From the NCBI RefSeq assembly GCF_001905345.1, contig NZ_LFBV01000010.1:284038-348037 (forward strand): DNA of 64,000 bases. Direction: 5' to 3'. This document shows positions 16,032 through 24,793 of the stretch, piece after piece. Positions within the stretch are counted from its first letter, which is position 1. Each line of letters starts with the position of its first letter. The translations under genes were made by a program, and so were the position numbers. The DNA is from Streptomyces uncialis (GTDB lineage Bacteria; Actinomycetota; Actinomycetes; Streptomycetales; Streptomycetaceae). Below the pieces are notes generated by a model. The model saw only the letters and a program-made list of their open reading frames with translations. It made no database searches and was not told the origin of the DNA.

Positions 16032-17609
16032 TCACGCGGTGGTGGCCTCCCCCGCGCACCACCGACCCTGCCACGGGCGGCCGGGCACCTCTTCGGGGGC
16101 GGCGGGTTCGGGCGGCGCCGCCCCGGCGGGGAACACGGGGGCGAGGGGCAGGACGGCCGCGACGGTGAAGCCGCCGTCCGGGCTGGGACCGGCTTGCAGG
16201 GTGCCGCCCACGCTGCGGGCGCGTTCCCGCATACCGATCAGTCCGAACCCCGGCGGCTGCGCGGGGTCGGCGGGGAGCGCCGCCGGGCCGCCGGGGGTGT
16301 GCGACGCCGCCAGGATGTCCGGGCACGGTACGGAGGTCCGGCCGTGCCCGCTCACGGGGGCGGTGAGCGGTCGCCGGGCCGGGTGGGAACCGGGGGCGCC
16401 GTCGTCCGTGACGAGGACCTCCAGGAGGCCGTTCGCGGCCCGGACGGTCACGGCCACCGCGACGCCGGTCCCCGCGTGCCGTACGGCGTTGGTGAGGGCC
16501 TCCTGGACGATGCGGTAGACCGCCGCGCCGACCGCCGGGGGCGGTTCCGTGTCGAGGGCGCCGCGTACGGTCAGGGTGACGGCGGCGCCGGTCGCGCGCG
16601 CGGACTCCGCGAGGTGGACGAGTCCGCCGACACCGGGCAGCGGGCCGCGTGGCTCACCGGGCGCGTCGGCGCGCAGCACTTCGAGGGTGGCGCGCAGTTC
16701 CCCGCGCGCGGTGCGGCAGGTGTCGGCGATGTCGTCGAGGGCGCGGGCGACGGCGGCCCGGTCGAGGCGGTCGGGGTCGGCGGCGAGGACGTGCGCGGCG
16801 ACGGAGGTCTGCACCCCGACGAGGGTGATGGTGTGGGCGAGCAGGTCGTGCAGGTCCCGGGCGATCCTCAGCCGTTCCTCCGCGACCCGGCGGCGGGCCT
16901 CCTCCTCGCGGGTGCGTTCCGCGCGTTCCGCGCGTTCGGTGGCGGCGCGGACATTGCGCCGGTGCACCCGTACGTACTCGCCGACGACGAGGACGGCGAC
17001 CACCCAGCCGGATATCTGGAGCAGTTCCATGGCCTTGTGGGGACTGACCCTGATCATGATCGACACCGACAGTCCGACGGTGCCGAGCCCCACGTACACG
17101 GTCCGCCGGGGGGTGCCGAGGACGGCCACGGTGTACAGCGCGAGGTAGGTGACCGGGCCGGAGGCCGCGTGATGGTAGTCGAGGGCGTGGTACGGGGCGA
17201 CGAACGCGACGACCCCGAGGAACGAACACAGCGGCGCCCGGGTGCGGAAGGCCGCCGGGACATGGGCGGCGAGGAGCAGCGCCCAGCCGAGGGCGTCGAG
17301 GCCCCCCTCGGCGTCGCACAGCACGGCGACGATCACCGCGGACGCGGCGAAGGCGGCGGCGAGGGCCCGGTCGTCACGCAGACAGCTCCGCCAGACCGGA
17401 CCCGGGCGGTCGGGTGTCCCGGCGGCGAGGGCCTGGTCGTCACGCGGGAAGCCCCGCCGGGCCCGGCCGGGCCCGGCGGGCGTCGCGGGGGCGCCGGACC
17501 CCTCGGGAGGGCCGTGGCGGGCCACAGGGGGCGCGTCCGGCGCGCCCTGGGGGGCCAAGTCGGCTCGTGCGGCGGTGCGGTGGGATTCCACGGGGCCATC
17601 CTGCGGCAT
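16032..17609 (-). CDS. Sensor histidine kinase, HisKA_3 (NarX-like)
   Basis: A 525-residue membrane kinase. After an Ala/Pro-rich N-terminal tail, residues about 82-215 contain several membrane segments. A coiled coil (RAATERAERAERTREEEARR) leads into the dimerisation helix with RDLHDLLAHT, phospho-acceptor His254. The ATPase domain has the N-box QEALTNAVRHAG and the G-box GFGLIGMRERA, separated by a Pro/Ala-rich insertion of about 50 residues. A GTG six codons later, at 17591, has a better ribosome site (AGGATGG) than the ATG at 17609. It lies between the MMPL transporter and its response regulator, with a strong hairpin directly upstream. Confidence 0.9.
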   Translation of the reverse strand: MPQDGPVESHRTAARADLAPQGAPDAPPVARHGPPEGSGAPATPAGPGRARRGFPRDDQALAAGTPDRPGPVWRSCLRDDRALAAAFAASAVIVAVLCDAEGGLDALGWALLLAAHVPAAFRTRAPLCSFLGVVAFVAPYHALDYHHAASGPVTYLALYTVAVLGTPRRTVYVGLGTVGLSVSIMIRVSPHKAMELLQISGWVVAVLVVGEYVRVHRRNVRAATERAERAERTREEEARRRVAEERLRIARDLHDLLAHTITLVGVQTSVAAHVLAADPDRLDRAAVARALDDIADTCRTARGELRATLEVLRADAPGEPRGPLPGVGGLVHLAESARATGAAVTLTVRGALDTEPPPAVGAAVYRIVQEALTNAVRHAGTGVAVAVTVRAANGLLEVLVTDDGAPGSHPARRPLTAPVSGHGRTSVPCPDILAASHTPGGPAALPADPAQPPGFGLIGMRERARSVGGTLQAGPSPDGGFTVAAVLPLAPVFPAGAAPPEPAAPEEVPGRPWQGRWCAGEATTA

Positions 17610-17611
17610 GA

Positions 17612-17640
17612 GGGCGCCCCTCCGGGAGGGAGGGGCGCCC
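17612..17640 (-). terminator. Hairpin between MMPL transporter and kinase genes
   Basis: A perfect 10-bp GC stem (17612-17621 with 17631-17640) surrounds a nine-base loop. It follows the MMPL stop by six bases and sits just before the kinase start on the same strand. It can act as a partial terminator or attenuator that lowers kinase/regulator expression relative to the transporter. Confidence 0.65.
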
Positions 17641-17646
17641 GCGGGT

Positions 17647-19788
17647 TCACGGAACGGGGACGGGTTCCTCTGCGGGGCGGTCGGGCACGGGCACCGGCGC
17701 GCGCTTGGACAGCGGGCCGGGCCACCACACCTTGCGGCCGAGGGCGACGCTGGCGCTGGTCACCAGATACGTCCGCACCAGGAAGGTGTCGAGGAGGACA
17801 CCGACCGCGACGACGAACCCGAGCTGTACGAGCATCACCATCGGGAGGTTGAGCAGCACCCCGAAGGTGGCCGCGAGGACGAGTCCCGCCGACGCGATCA
17901 CGGCGCCGGTGCTGCGCAGCGCGCTGAGCGCGGCCGGGCCCGGTTCGGCGCCCGCCAGGGACTCCTCGCGCATCCGGTGCATCAGGAAGATGCCGTAGTC
18001 GACGCCGAGGGCGACCAGGAACACGAACGACAGCAGCGGGAGTCCGGGGTCCATGCCCTCGAAGCCGAACAGCGGGCCGAAGACGAGGCCCCCGATACCC
18101 AGCGAGGCGCCCCACACCGCGACCACCGCGGCGATGAGCAGCAGCGGCGCGACCAGACTGCGCAGCAGCAGGATCAGGATCAGCAGCACCAGGACGAGCA
18201 CGAGCGGGATGACGAGCGTGGTGTCCCGGGAGTGGGTCTTCTCCAGGTCGATCTGCTGCGCGCTCGGACCGCCCACGTACGAGTCGTCGAGGGCGGAGCG
18301 CAGTTCCCCGATCGTCCTGGTCTCGGCGGCCGACTCCGGCTTCGCGGAGGCGATGACGGACAGCTCCGTCCAGCCGTCGGCGCTGCGTCCGCGTGCGACG
18401 GCCTCCACGCCCGGGACCCGTTCGGCGGTGGTGAGGGTCACGGCCGCGCGGCCGGTGGGGGTGATCACGGTGATCGGCTGGGAACCGCGGTCGGGGAACG
18501 CCTCGCCGAGGGTCTCCAGCGCGGCGATCGACTCGGGCTTGTCGGTGAAGGAGTCCTCCTGCTTGAGGGTGCCCGGCATGGCGAACACCCCGAGCGCCAG
18601 TGCCCCGAGGACCGCGGCGCCCCCGATCAGCGCCCGGTACGGGTAGCGGCCGGCGGAGCTGCCCATCGCCGCGAACAGCGACCTGCGCGCCTTCGGTTCG
18701 CTGCCGTACGCGGGTATCAGCGGCCAGAACACCCGGCGGCCGAACAGCAGCAGCAGGGCGGGCAGCAGGGTCACCATCGCGAGCAGCGCGCACAGCACCC
18801 CGAGGGCGCCGAGCGGGCCCATCCCGCTGCTGCTGTTGAGGTCCGCCACGAGCAGCGACAGCAGACCGACGGCGACCGTGCCGGACGAGGCGATGACGGC
18901 GGGCCCGCAGCCGCGCAGGGCGGCGGCCATCGCGTCGTACGGGCGCTCCACGCGGCGCAGTTCCTCGCGGTAGCGGGCCACCAGCAGCAGGGCGTAGTCG
19001 GTGCCGACACCGAAGACGAGGACGGTCATGATCGACGCGCTCTGCGTGGTGACCGGGGTGTCGAAGAGCCGGTTCAGGCCGTAGGCGCCCGCCCGGGCCA
19101 GCACCTCGGCCATACCGGCGCTGATCAGCGGGATCAGCAGCAGGAACGGGCTGCGGTAGATGACGATGAGCATCAGCGCGACGACACCGACGGTGGTGAG
19201 GAACAGCGGGCCGCCGAGCGAGCCGTACACCTCTTCGGCGTCGAACTGGATGGCGCCGGAGCCGCCGACCTCGACTCCGAGGCCGTCGGTACCGGTCGCG
19301 GTGGCCCGGACGTCCTTGACGAACGCGGCCCGGGCCTCCTCGTCCTGGCCCGGGGCGTTCGTCGCCACCGGGTACATCAGGGTGGCGCCGTCCTCCGACG
19401 GGATGCCCTCGGGGGTGGCGGCGAGTTCATGGGCCGCGCCGATCTCCCGTACCTGGTCCTCGGCGGTGGTGCGGTCGGCGGCCGTCAGCCCGCCGTCGCG
19501 GTGGTAGACGAGGACCAGTTCGGTGGTCTCGCCGCCCGGCAGGCTGTCCTGGATCTTCGCGACCTGCGTGCTGTCCGCGCCGGCGGGAAGGTAGTCGACC
19601 GCGCGGTCCTGCTGGACGTCACCGAGTTTCCCCGCGAAGGGGACGACGAGGGCCAGCAGCACGACCCAGAGGCCGAGGACGGCCCAGGGAACGGCGGTTC
19701 TCCGGGACCTCCCGGGCTTCCGGGGCCGCGGGGTGTTCCGGGGCTCGGGGTGGGTGGTGGATGTCGTTGTCGTCACGTGTTCCAGCAT
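17647..19788 (-). CDS. MMPL/RND family membrane transporter
   Basis: A 713-residue integral membrane protein of the MmpL/RND superfamily, with a first membrane helix near residue 35, an extracytoplasmic loop, five helices, a second loop and a second helix bundle. This duplicated layout and about 12 helices match the family length. Diagnostic stretches include VFGVGTDYALLLVARYREEL in the first bundle and its counterpart VALGVDYGIFLMHRMREE in the second, which carry the proton-relay Asp-Tyr pairs. It likely exports a lipid or hydrophobic compound using the proton gradient. The kinase and regulator genes directly downstream suggest envelope-stress or drug-responsive control. Confidence 0.92.
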   Translation of the reverse strand: MLEHVTTTTSTTHPEPRNTPRPRKPGRSRRTAVPWAVLGLWVVLLALVVPFAGKLGDVQQDRAVDYLPAGADSTQVAKIQDSLPGGETTELVLVYHRDGGLTAADRTTAEDQVREIGAAHELAATPEGIPSEDGATLMYPVATNAPGQDEEARAAFVKDVRATATGTDGLGVEVGGSGAIQFDAEEVYGSLGGPLFLTTVGVVALMLIVIYRSPFLLLIPLISAGMAEVLARAGAYGLNRLFDTPVTTQSASIMTVLVFGVGTDYALLLVARYREELRRVERPYDAMAAALRGCGPAVIASSGTVAVGLLSLLVADLNSSSGMGPLGALGVLCALLAMVTLLPALLLLFGRRVFWPLIPAYGSEPKARRSLFAAMGSSAGRYPYRALIGGAAVLGALALGVFAMPGTLKQEDSFTDKPESIAALETLGEAFPDRGSQPITVITPTGRAAVTLTTAERVPGVEAVARGRSADGWTELSVIASAKPESAAETRTIGELRSALDDSYVGGPSAQQIDLEKTHSRDTTLVIPLVLVLVLLILILLLRSLVAPLLLIAAVVAVWGASLGIGGLVFGPLFGFEGMDPGLPLLSFVFLVALGVDYGIFLMHRMREESLAGAEPGPAALSALRSTGAVIASAGLVLAATFGVLLNLPMVMLVQLGFVVAVGVLLDTFLVRTYLVTSASVALGRKVWWPGPLSKRAPVPVPDRPAEEPVPVP

Positions 19789-20344
19789 TCCGCCACGGCA
19801 CGGGGCTTCCGTCGGACCCGGGTGCGAGCTTCCGGCTACGTCCCAGGGAGCGAACCGGTGCCCGCTACTCCCCGGGGAGTAGGTCCCCGTCCCCGTCGTC
19901 CTCGCTTGCGCTTTCCAGGTCTGTCCGGCTGGGGGTACTTCGTTCCTGTGCCGTCACTCGGTGGTTTCGCGCAGTTCCCCGCGCCCCTTTGGGGCGCATC
20001 CGGCTTGTTCTTCGGGTCGGTGCCGGTCGGGATTCTCCGTCCTCGATCCGACACGCTCGGTACGACGTCCAGCGGAGCTACTGAAGAGCATCGGAGTCTG
20101 CGAGCAGAGATTCCCGCCCACCCCCTCCCGCAGCCGAGCGACTGCGGGAGGAGAGGGGTGCCCCTTCAGGGGCGCGGGGAACTGCGCAAAAGACGAGGAC
20201 GGACCCGCACCCGAAGAGCGACCGTAAGGGGGCAGCATCCAGGGGCGCGGGGAACTGCGCACCCACGAACAACCTGTGCGGGAACAAGCGCGCCCACCCG
20301 GACAGACCTCGGGGCGGCAAGCGAGGGCGACCCGGGGGAAACCC
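19789..20344. repeat. Intergenic region with three copies of a 20-bp repeat
   Basis: About 555 bp without a gene. It holds the repeat GGGGCGCGGGGAACTGCGC in both orientations: inverted at 19969-19988, direct at 20169-20188 and 20241-20260. Between the last two is a roughly 50-bp block (GCACCCGAAGAGCGACCG core) that recurs beside copies near 24880, 25095 and 29650. The family appears throughout the window in gene-free gaps. Confidence 0.8.
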
Positions 20345-21067
20345 TCAGGAGGGTGTGGGACGGGCCGACTTCAGGAGGCGGGTGACATCCTCCGTGGTGA
20401 GCGTGAGGGCACAACCGACAGTGGTCAACGTGTCCCGCTCGGCGGGCGTATAGGCCCCGTCGGCGAGCGCGATCCGCGCCCCTTGGAGCAGCAGCGCCTC
20501 CCGCCCCGCGGGAGCCAGATGAGGCGCGAGCGGTTCGAGCGCCTCACGGAGCTCGACGGTGAGCCCCGAGGCCCCCGCCCCCGACCCCGCGAAGAACCCG
20601 GGCAACCGCCCGGGCTCCGCGCACAACGCCTCGACGAGCGTCACGAGCTGCTCCCCGTCGCAGTCCCGGTACCCCGCGTCCCGGACGACGGCCAGCGCCG
20701 CGTCCACGGCCGCCCGGGCCCCCGTACCCCCCGCGGCCAGCACCGCGAGCGCCACCGTGTGCACCGCGTCCCGCAGCATCGCGGAGAACCGCTGCGAGGT
20801 CGGATGGTCGAGCGCGTCCGTACCGAACCGCTCCTGGCAGCTGACGCACTCGACGACGGGCGCGGCGGCCCCCCGGGGCACCAGCGGCAGCCCGAGCACG
20901 GTGAACCTGCGCCGTCCGGTGCGCCGCTGGTAGTTGCGGTCGCCGCCGCATCCGGGGCAGTAGAACTCGCCGTCGGACACGGTCGTCCACACGGTCCGGA
21001 CGCCCATGAGGCGGGACCGGCGGGCACCGCGGACGGCACGGCCGTACCGTCCCCTGCTTGGCAGCAC
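20345..21067 (-). CDS. TerB-like protein with N-terminal zinc ribbon
   Basis: A 240-residue protein. GTG at 21067 is chosen because ACGGAGGT lies six bases upstream; a later ATG (MGVRTVW, residue 21) is possible. The zinc ribbon CPGCGGD pairs with CVSC about 35 residues later. The C-terminal two-thirds is helical and resembles TerB-like domains of tellurite-resistance and stress proteins (ALADGAYTPAERDTLTTVG near the end). Its biochemical role is unknown; TerB domains are thought to be metal-binding adaptors in membrane-linked stress complexes. It is on the same strand downstream of leuA, separated by about 165 bp. Confidence 0.8.
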   Translation of the reverse strand: MLPSRGRYGRAVRGARRSRLMGVRTVWTTVSDGEFYCPGCGGDRNYQRRTGRRRFTVLGLPLVPRGAAAPVVECVSCQERFGTDALDHPTSQRFSAMLRDAVHTVALAVLAAGGTGARAAVDAALAVVRDAGYRDCDGEQLVTLVEALCAEPGRLPGFFAGSGAGASGLTVELREALEPLAPHLAPAGREALLLQGARIALADGAYTPAERDTLTTVGCALTLTTEDVTRLLKSARPTPS

Positions 21068-21232
21068 CTCGCACCTCCGTAACGCCCCGGCAACATCGCC
21101 GTGTTGGCGTGATGTTAGCCACATGAGGCGGGCGGCGTCAGTACCCCTGGTGTGAAGGTGGCCGGGAGACGCCCCGGCACCGGGTGCCACTGGGGCGTCC
21201 GGTGCCGGGGGAACCGCAGGTGACGGGGGTCG

Positions 21233-23020
21233 TCAGCGGGTGGCCCGGTTGACGGCGGAGACAACGGCCTTCAGCGAGGCGCGTGTCGTATTCGCGTCGA
21301 TGCCGATCCCCCACAGGACCTTGTCGCCGATCGCGCACTCGATGTACGAGGCGGCCTGCGCGGAGGCGCCCTCGCTCATCGTGTGCTCCTGGTAGTCCAG
21401 CAGCCGTACGTCGATGCCGATGGACTGGAGGGCGTCGAAGAACGCGGAGATCGGGCCGTTGCCGGTGCCGCTCAGCGCGGTGTCGGCGCCGTCGACGGTC
21501 GCCTCGACGGTGAGCCGGTCGATGCCGTCGGTGTCGGTGGTGGACTGGCCGGTGCGCAGCTGGACGCGGCCCCACGGGTTGTCCGGGTTCGGCAGGTACT
21601 CGTCCCGGAAGACGTTCCAGATGTCCTTGGGGGTGATCTCGCCGCCCTCGGCGTCCGTCTTCGCCTGGATGATCCGGGAGAACTCGATCTGCATCCGGCG
21701 CGGCAGGTCCAGCTTGTGCTCGTTCTTCAGGACGTAGGCGATGCCGCCTTTGCCGGACTGCGAGTTGACGCGGATCACGGCCTCGTAGGAGCGGCCCACG
21801 TCCTTGGGGTCGATGGGCAGGTACGGCACGGCCCACTCGATGTCGTCGACGGTGACGCCCTGGGCGGCGGCGGTGGCCTCCATCGCGTCGAAGCCCTTCT
21901 TGATGGCGTCCTGGTGGGAGCCGGAGAAGGACGTGTAGACGAGGTCACCGACGTACGGGTGACGGGGGTGGACCTCCATCTGGTTGCAGTACTCGGCGGT
22001 GCGGCGGACCTCGTCGATGTCGGAGAAGTCGATCTGCGGGTCGACGCCCTGCGAGAACAGGTTCATCCCCAGGGTGACCAGGTCGACGTTGCCGGTGCGC
22101 TCGCCCTGGCCGAACAGGCAGCCCTCGATACGGTCGGCGCCGGCCATCAGGGCCAGTTCGGCGGCGGCGACGGCGGTGCCGCGGTCGTTGTGCGGGTGCA
22201 CGGACAGGCAGACGTGCTCGCGGCGGGACAGGTTGCGGCTCATCCACTCGAAGCGGTCCGCGTGGGTGGACGGCGTGGACCGCTCCACGGTCGCGGGCAG
22301 GTTGAGGATGATCTCGCGGCCCTCCTCGGGCTGCCAGACGTCCATGACCGCCTCGCAGACCTCCAGCGCGAAGTCCAGCTCGGTGTCGGTGAAGATCTCC
22401 GGGCTGTACTGGTAGCCGAAGGTGGTGCGGTTGTCCAGCAGCTTCTCCGCGTACTCCATGACCAGCCGGGTGCCGTCGACGGCGATCTGCTTGATGTCGT
22501 CCTTGGAGCCGCGGAAGACGACCCGGCGGAAGACGGGCGCGGTCGCGTTGTACAGATGGACGGTGGCGCGCTTGGCGCCGACCAGGGACTCCACCGTGCG
22601 CTCGATCAGGTCCTCGCGGGCCTGGGTCAGTACGGAGATCGTGACGTCGTCGGGGATCGCGTGCTCGTCCTCGATGATCGACCGGACGAAGTCGAAGTCG
22701 GTCTGCCCGGAGGCCGGGAAACCGATCTCGATCTCCTTGAAGCCCATCTTCACCAGCAGATCGAACATCTCGCGCTTACGGGCGGGCGACATGGGGTCGA
22801 TCAGGGCCTGGTTGCCGTCACGCAGATCGGTGGACAGCCAGCGGGGGGCCTTGGTGACACGCTGGTCGGGCCAGGTCCGGCCGGTGATGTCGACCTGCTC
22901 GTACGGGCGGTACTTGTGGGTCGGCATCGTGGTGGCCCGCTGGAGGTGCGTCGCGTTGGTGACCGGCGTGGGACTGCCGACGGCGGACGCGGGGGCGGCG
23001 GGGCGGGAAGGGCTGGACAT
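21233..23020 (-). CDS. leuA: 2-isopropylmalate synthase
   Basis: The first committed enzyme of leucine biosynthesis, condensing 2-oxoisovalerate with acetyl-CoA. The 595-residue length fits the long actinobacterial type. The TIM barrel shows STDLRDGNQALIDPM near residue 70, the metal-binding HPHNDRGT motif and GCLFGQGERTGNVDL. The C-terminal LeuA regulatory domain (leucine feedback site) ends ASYIECAIGDKVLWGIG. The start at 23020 gives a 31-residue tail before MPTHKYRP, where homologous regions begin; the ATG at 22927 is an alternative. A leucine-rich leader peptide and attenuator lie directly upstream, so expression should fall when charged tRNA-Leu is plentiful. Confidence 0.97.
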   Translation of the reverse strand: MSSPSRPAAPASAVGSPTPVTNATHLQRATTMPTHKYRPYEQVDITGRTWPDQRVTKAPRWLSTDLRDGNQALIDPMSPARKREMFDLLVKMGFKEIEIGFPASGQTDFDFVRSIIEDEHAIPDDVTISVLTQAREDLIERTVESLVGAKRATVHLYNATAPVFRRVVFRGSKDDIKQIAVDGTRLVMEYAEKLLDNRTTFGYQYSPEIFTDTELDFALEVCEAVMDVWQPEEGREIILNLPATVERSTPSTHADRFEWMSRNLSRREHVCLSVHPHNDRGTAVAAAELALMAGADRIEGCLFGQGERTGNVDLVTLGMNLFSQGVDPQIDFSDIDEVRRTAEYCNQMEVHPRHPYVGDLVYTSFSGSHQDAIKKGFDAMEATAAAQGVTVDDIEWAVPYLPIDPKDVGRSYEAVIRVNSQSGKGGIAYVLKNEHKLDLPRRMQIEFSRIIQAKTDAEGGEITPKDIWNVFRDEYLPNPDNPWGRVQLRTGQSTTDTDGIDRLTVEATVDGADTALSGTGNGPISAFFDALQSIGIDVRLLDYQEHTMSEGASAQAASYIECAIGDKVLWGIGIDANTTRASLKAVVSAVNRATR

Positions 23021-23081
23021 GATGCGTAGGGCTCCTCTTGGTCCACGGGGGACGGCCGACGGCTGAGCGCAACACCGAACT

Positions 23082-23126
23082 CCGCGGGGAGGGGGTCGGC
23101 CTACGACTTACAGGCCCTCGCCGCGG
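23082..23126 (-). promoter_or_regulatory. leuA attenuator stem
   Basis: On the minus strand, CCGCGGCGAGGG inside the leader-peptide codons (23115-23126) can pair with CCCTCCCCGCGG (23082-23093). Only one mismatch-like C interrupts the GC stem. A ribosome stalled at the four leader Leu codons would lie just before the first arm, so stalling could change this pairing. A second possible stem joins GGCCGAC with GTCGGCC further downstream. Confidence 0.65.
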
Positions 23127-23155
23127 CAGCTAAGGAGAAGCAGCCCGAAACGCAT
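23108..23155 (-). CDS. leuL: Leucine leader peptide for leuA attenuation
   Basis: A 15-codon open frame, MRFGLLLLSCRGEGL, ends in TAA 87 bp before the leuA start on the same strand. It contains four consecutive Leu codons and a fifth at the end. Leucine-rich leaders of this form, with a C-terminal SCRGEGL-like tail, are known upstream of leuA in Streptomyces-type genomes. It would act as a translation sensor for leucyl-tRNA: ribosome stalling at the Leu run shifts the RNA structure and allows transcription into leuA. It is too short for routine gene calling. Confidence 0.85.
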   Translation of the reverse strand: MRFGLLLLSCRGEGL

Positions 23156-23364
23156 GGTGGTCGCAGCCTAGCCGAGCCTCCCCCGGACCGGTGCCCTGTC
23201 CCAGTATGCGGGACGGATGGGGCGGGTCGGGGCGAAGGGTCCAGGGCGGGCCCCATGGCCCATCGGAACCCTCCCACGCCCGGGAACAGCCCTGTTTCAC
23301 TCCTTTTCACCAATCCACGTGACAACGGGTGACAACTCGATGACCCAGTGCCACATTGCGAGGC

Positions 23365-24432
23365 ATGGCATCTCAGCGTCCGGGCCACGAGCCCGTCTTC
23401 TGCACCGTCATCCCGCCGCACGTCCTCGACAAACTGGCCGAGGCCGCCGACTCCGTCATCTCGGCGGCCGCCCGCCGCACCCTGGAACTGGACGCCGCCC
23501 AGCGCACCCGGCGGCGGATCACCGCCGTGCGCGGCGCCGTCCTGAGCGCCGTCACCGGCGTCTCCGACACCCCGGACCGCCGGGTCCACGACGCCCGGAC
23601 CCGGGAGGTGCTGCCCGGCCGCAAGGTCCGTGACGAGGGCGACGAGCCGACCGGCGACGCCACGGTCAACCGCGCGTACTCCGGACTGGGCGCCACCTTC
23701 GACCTGTACCTCAAGGAGTACGGCCGCCGCTCCATCGACGACTCCGGGCTGCCGCTCATCGCGACCGTGCACTACGGCGAGAACTACGCGAACGCCTTCT
23801 GGAACGGCGAGCAGATGGTCTTCGGCGACGGGGACGGCGACCTGTTCCTCGACTTCACGCTGCCGGTGGACGTGATCGGCCACGAGCTGACGCACGGCGT
23901 CGTCCAGTACACGGCGAACCTGGAGTACTACGGGCAGTCCGGCGCCCTCAACGAGTCGGTGTCCGACGTCTTCGGCTCACTGATCAAGCAGTACGCGCTC
24001 GGACAGCGCGCCGAGGACGCGGACTGGCTGATCGGCGCGGGGCTGCTGGGCCCCTCGGTCACCGGGACGGCGCTGCGCTCGATGAAGGCGCCCGGCACCG
24101 CGTACGACGACGACGTGCTCGGCAAGGACCCGCAGCCCGCGACGATGGACGACTATGTGCGCACCAGCCGCGACAACGGCGGCGTGCACATCAACTCGGG
24201 CATCCCCAACCACGCCTTCTACCTGCTCGCCACGGACCTCGGCGGCAACGCGTGGGAGCGGGCGGGCCACATCTGGTACGACACGCTGACCAGCGGCGAG
24301 CTCGCGTCGGACGCGGACTTCGCGGACTTCGCCCGGCTGACCCTGGCCACCGCCCGGAGCGTCTTCGGGGACGGTGACGAACTGGAGGCCGTCCGCAAGG
24401 CGTGGTCGTCCGTGGGCGTCCCGACGGGCTGA
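23365..24432 (+). CDS. Thermolysin-family (M4) metalloprotease, protealysin-like
   Basis: A 355-residue zinc endopeptidase with no signal peptide. The N terminus contains FCTVIPPHVLDKLA (residues 12-25), the short propeptide type of protealysin, in which a Cys and PP motif inhibit the active site. Zinc ligands are His173 and His177 in HELTH, with catalytic Glu174 and third ligand Glu197 in NESVSD. The substrate-binding His lies in HINSGIPNHAFYL. ATG at 23365 is preferred over an upstream TTG. The following gene encodes an emfourin-like inhibitor eight bases later, so the pair is an operon in which the protease is held in check. Confidence 0.93.
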   Translation: MASQRPGHEPVFCTVIPPHVLDKLAEAADSVISAAARRTLELDAAQRTRRRITAVRGAVLSAVTGVSDTPDRRVHDARTREVLPGRKVRDEGDEPTGDATVNRAYSGLGATFDLYLKEYGRRSIDDSGLPLIATVHYGENYANAFWNGEQMVFGDGDGDLFLDFTLPVDVIGHELTHGVVQYTANLEYYGQSGALNESVSDVFGSLIKQYALGQRAEDADWLIGAGLLGPSVTGTALRSMKAPGTAYDDDVLGKDPQPATMDDYVRTSRDNGGVHINSGIPNHAFYLLATDLGGNAWERAGHIWYDTLTSGELASDADFADFARLTLATARSVFGDGDELEAVRKAWSSVGVPTG

Positions 24433-24439
24433 TCGGGGT

Positions 24440-24718
24440 ATGCGGACAGTCATGCGTATCTTCGTGCGGCGCACAGGTGGGTTCGCGGGGATCGAGCGGC
24501 AGGCGGAGGTCGACACCGCCTGCCGGGCCGACGCCGCGGACTGGCACGCCCTGGCCGAACAGGCCCTGGCCGGTGCGAGTCCGGTACCCGGTACGGGCGT
24601 CCCGGACGGTTTCTCGTACGAGGTCACCGTCGACGGCCGGACCCTGCACTACGCGGACCCGACCCTGACGGACGCGCAACGGGAACTCGTCTCCCGAGTC
24701 CTGAAGGAAGGCGCCTGA
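24440..24718 (+). CDS. Emfourin-like protease inhibitor
   Basis: A 92-residue protein starting MRTVMRIFVRRTGGFAG, with ERQAEVDT and the C-terminal FSYEVTVDGRTLHYADP. This pattern fits emfourin (M4in), the protein inhibitor encoded beside protealysin-type M4 proteases. Emfourin binds the protease active site in the cytoplasm. It follows the M4 protease stop by only seven bases, supporting cotranscription. A second ATG at 24452 would shorten it by four residues. The assignment rests on family resemblance plus context. Confidence 0.85.
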   Translation: MRTVMRIFVRRTGGFAGIERQAEVDTACRADAADWHALAEQALAGASPVPGTGVPDGFSYEVTVDGRTLHYADPTLTDAQRELVSRVLKEGA

Positions 24719-24793
24719 CCCCCTGCCCCTCTGACGACCGAACCGGACCGGGGCGGGGGCAGGCGTGTGCCCCCAGCCCCGCCCCACCACCAC

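Noticed and set aside
21383..23029. Plus-strand frame antisense to leuA
   Set aside because: Leucine/valine/glycine-biased shadow of a clearly conserved enzyme.
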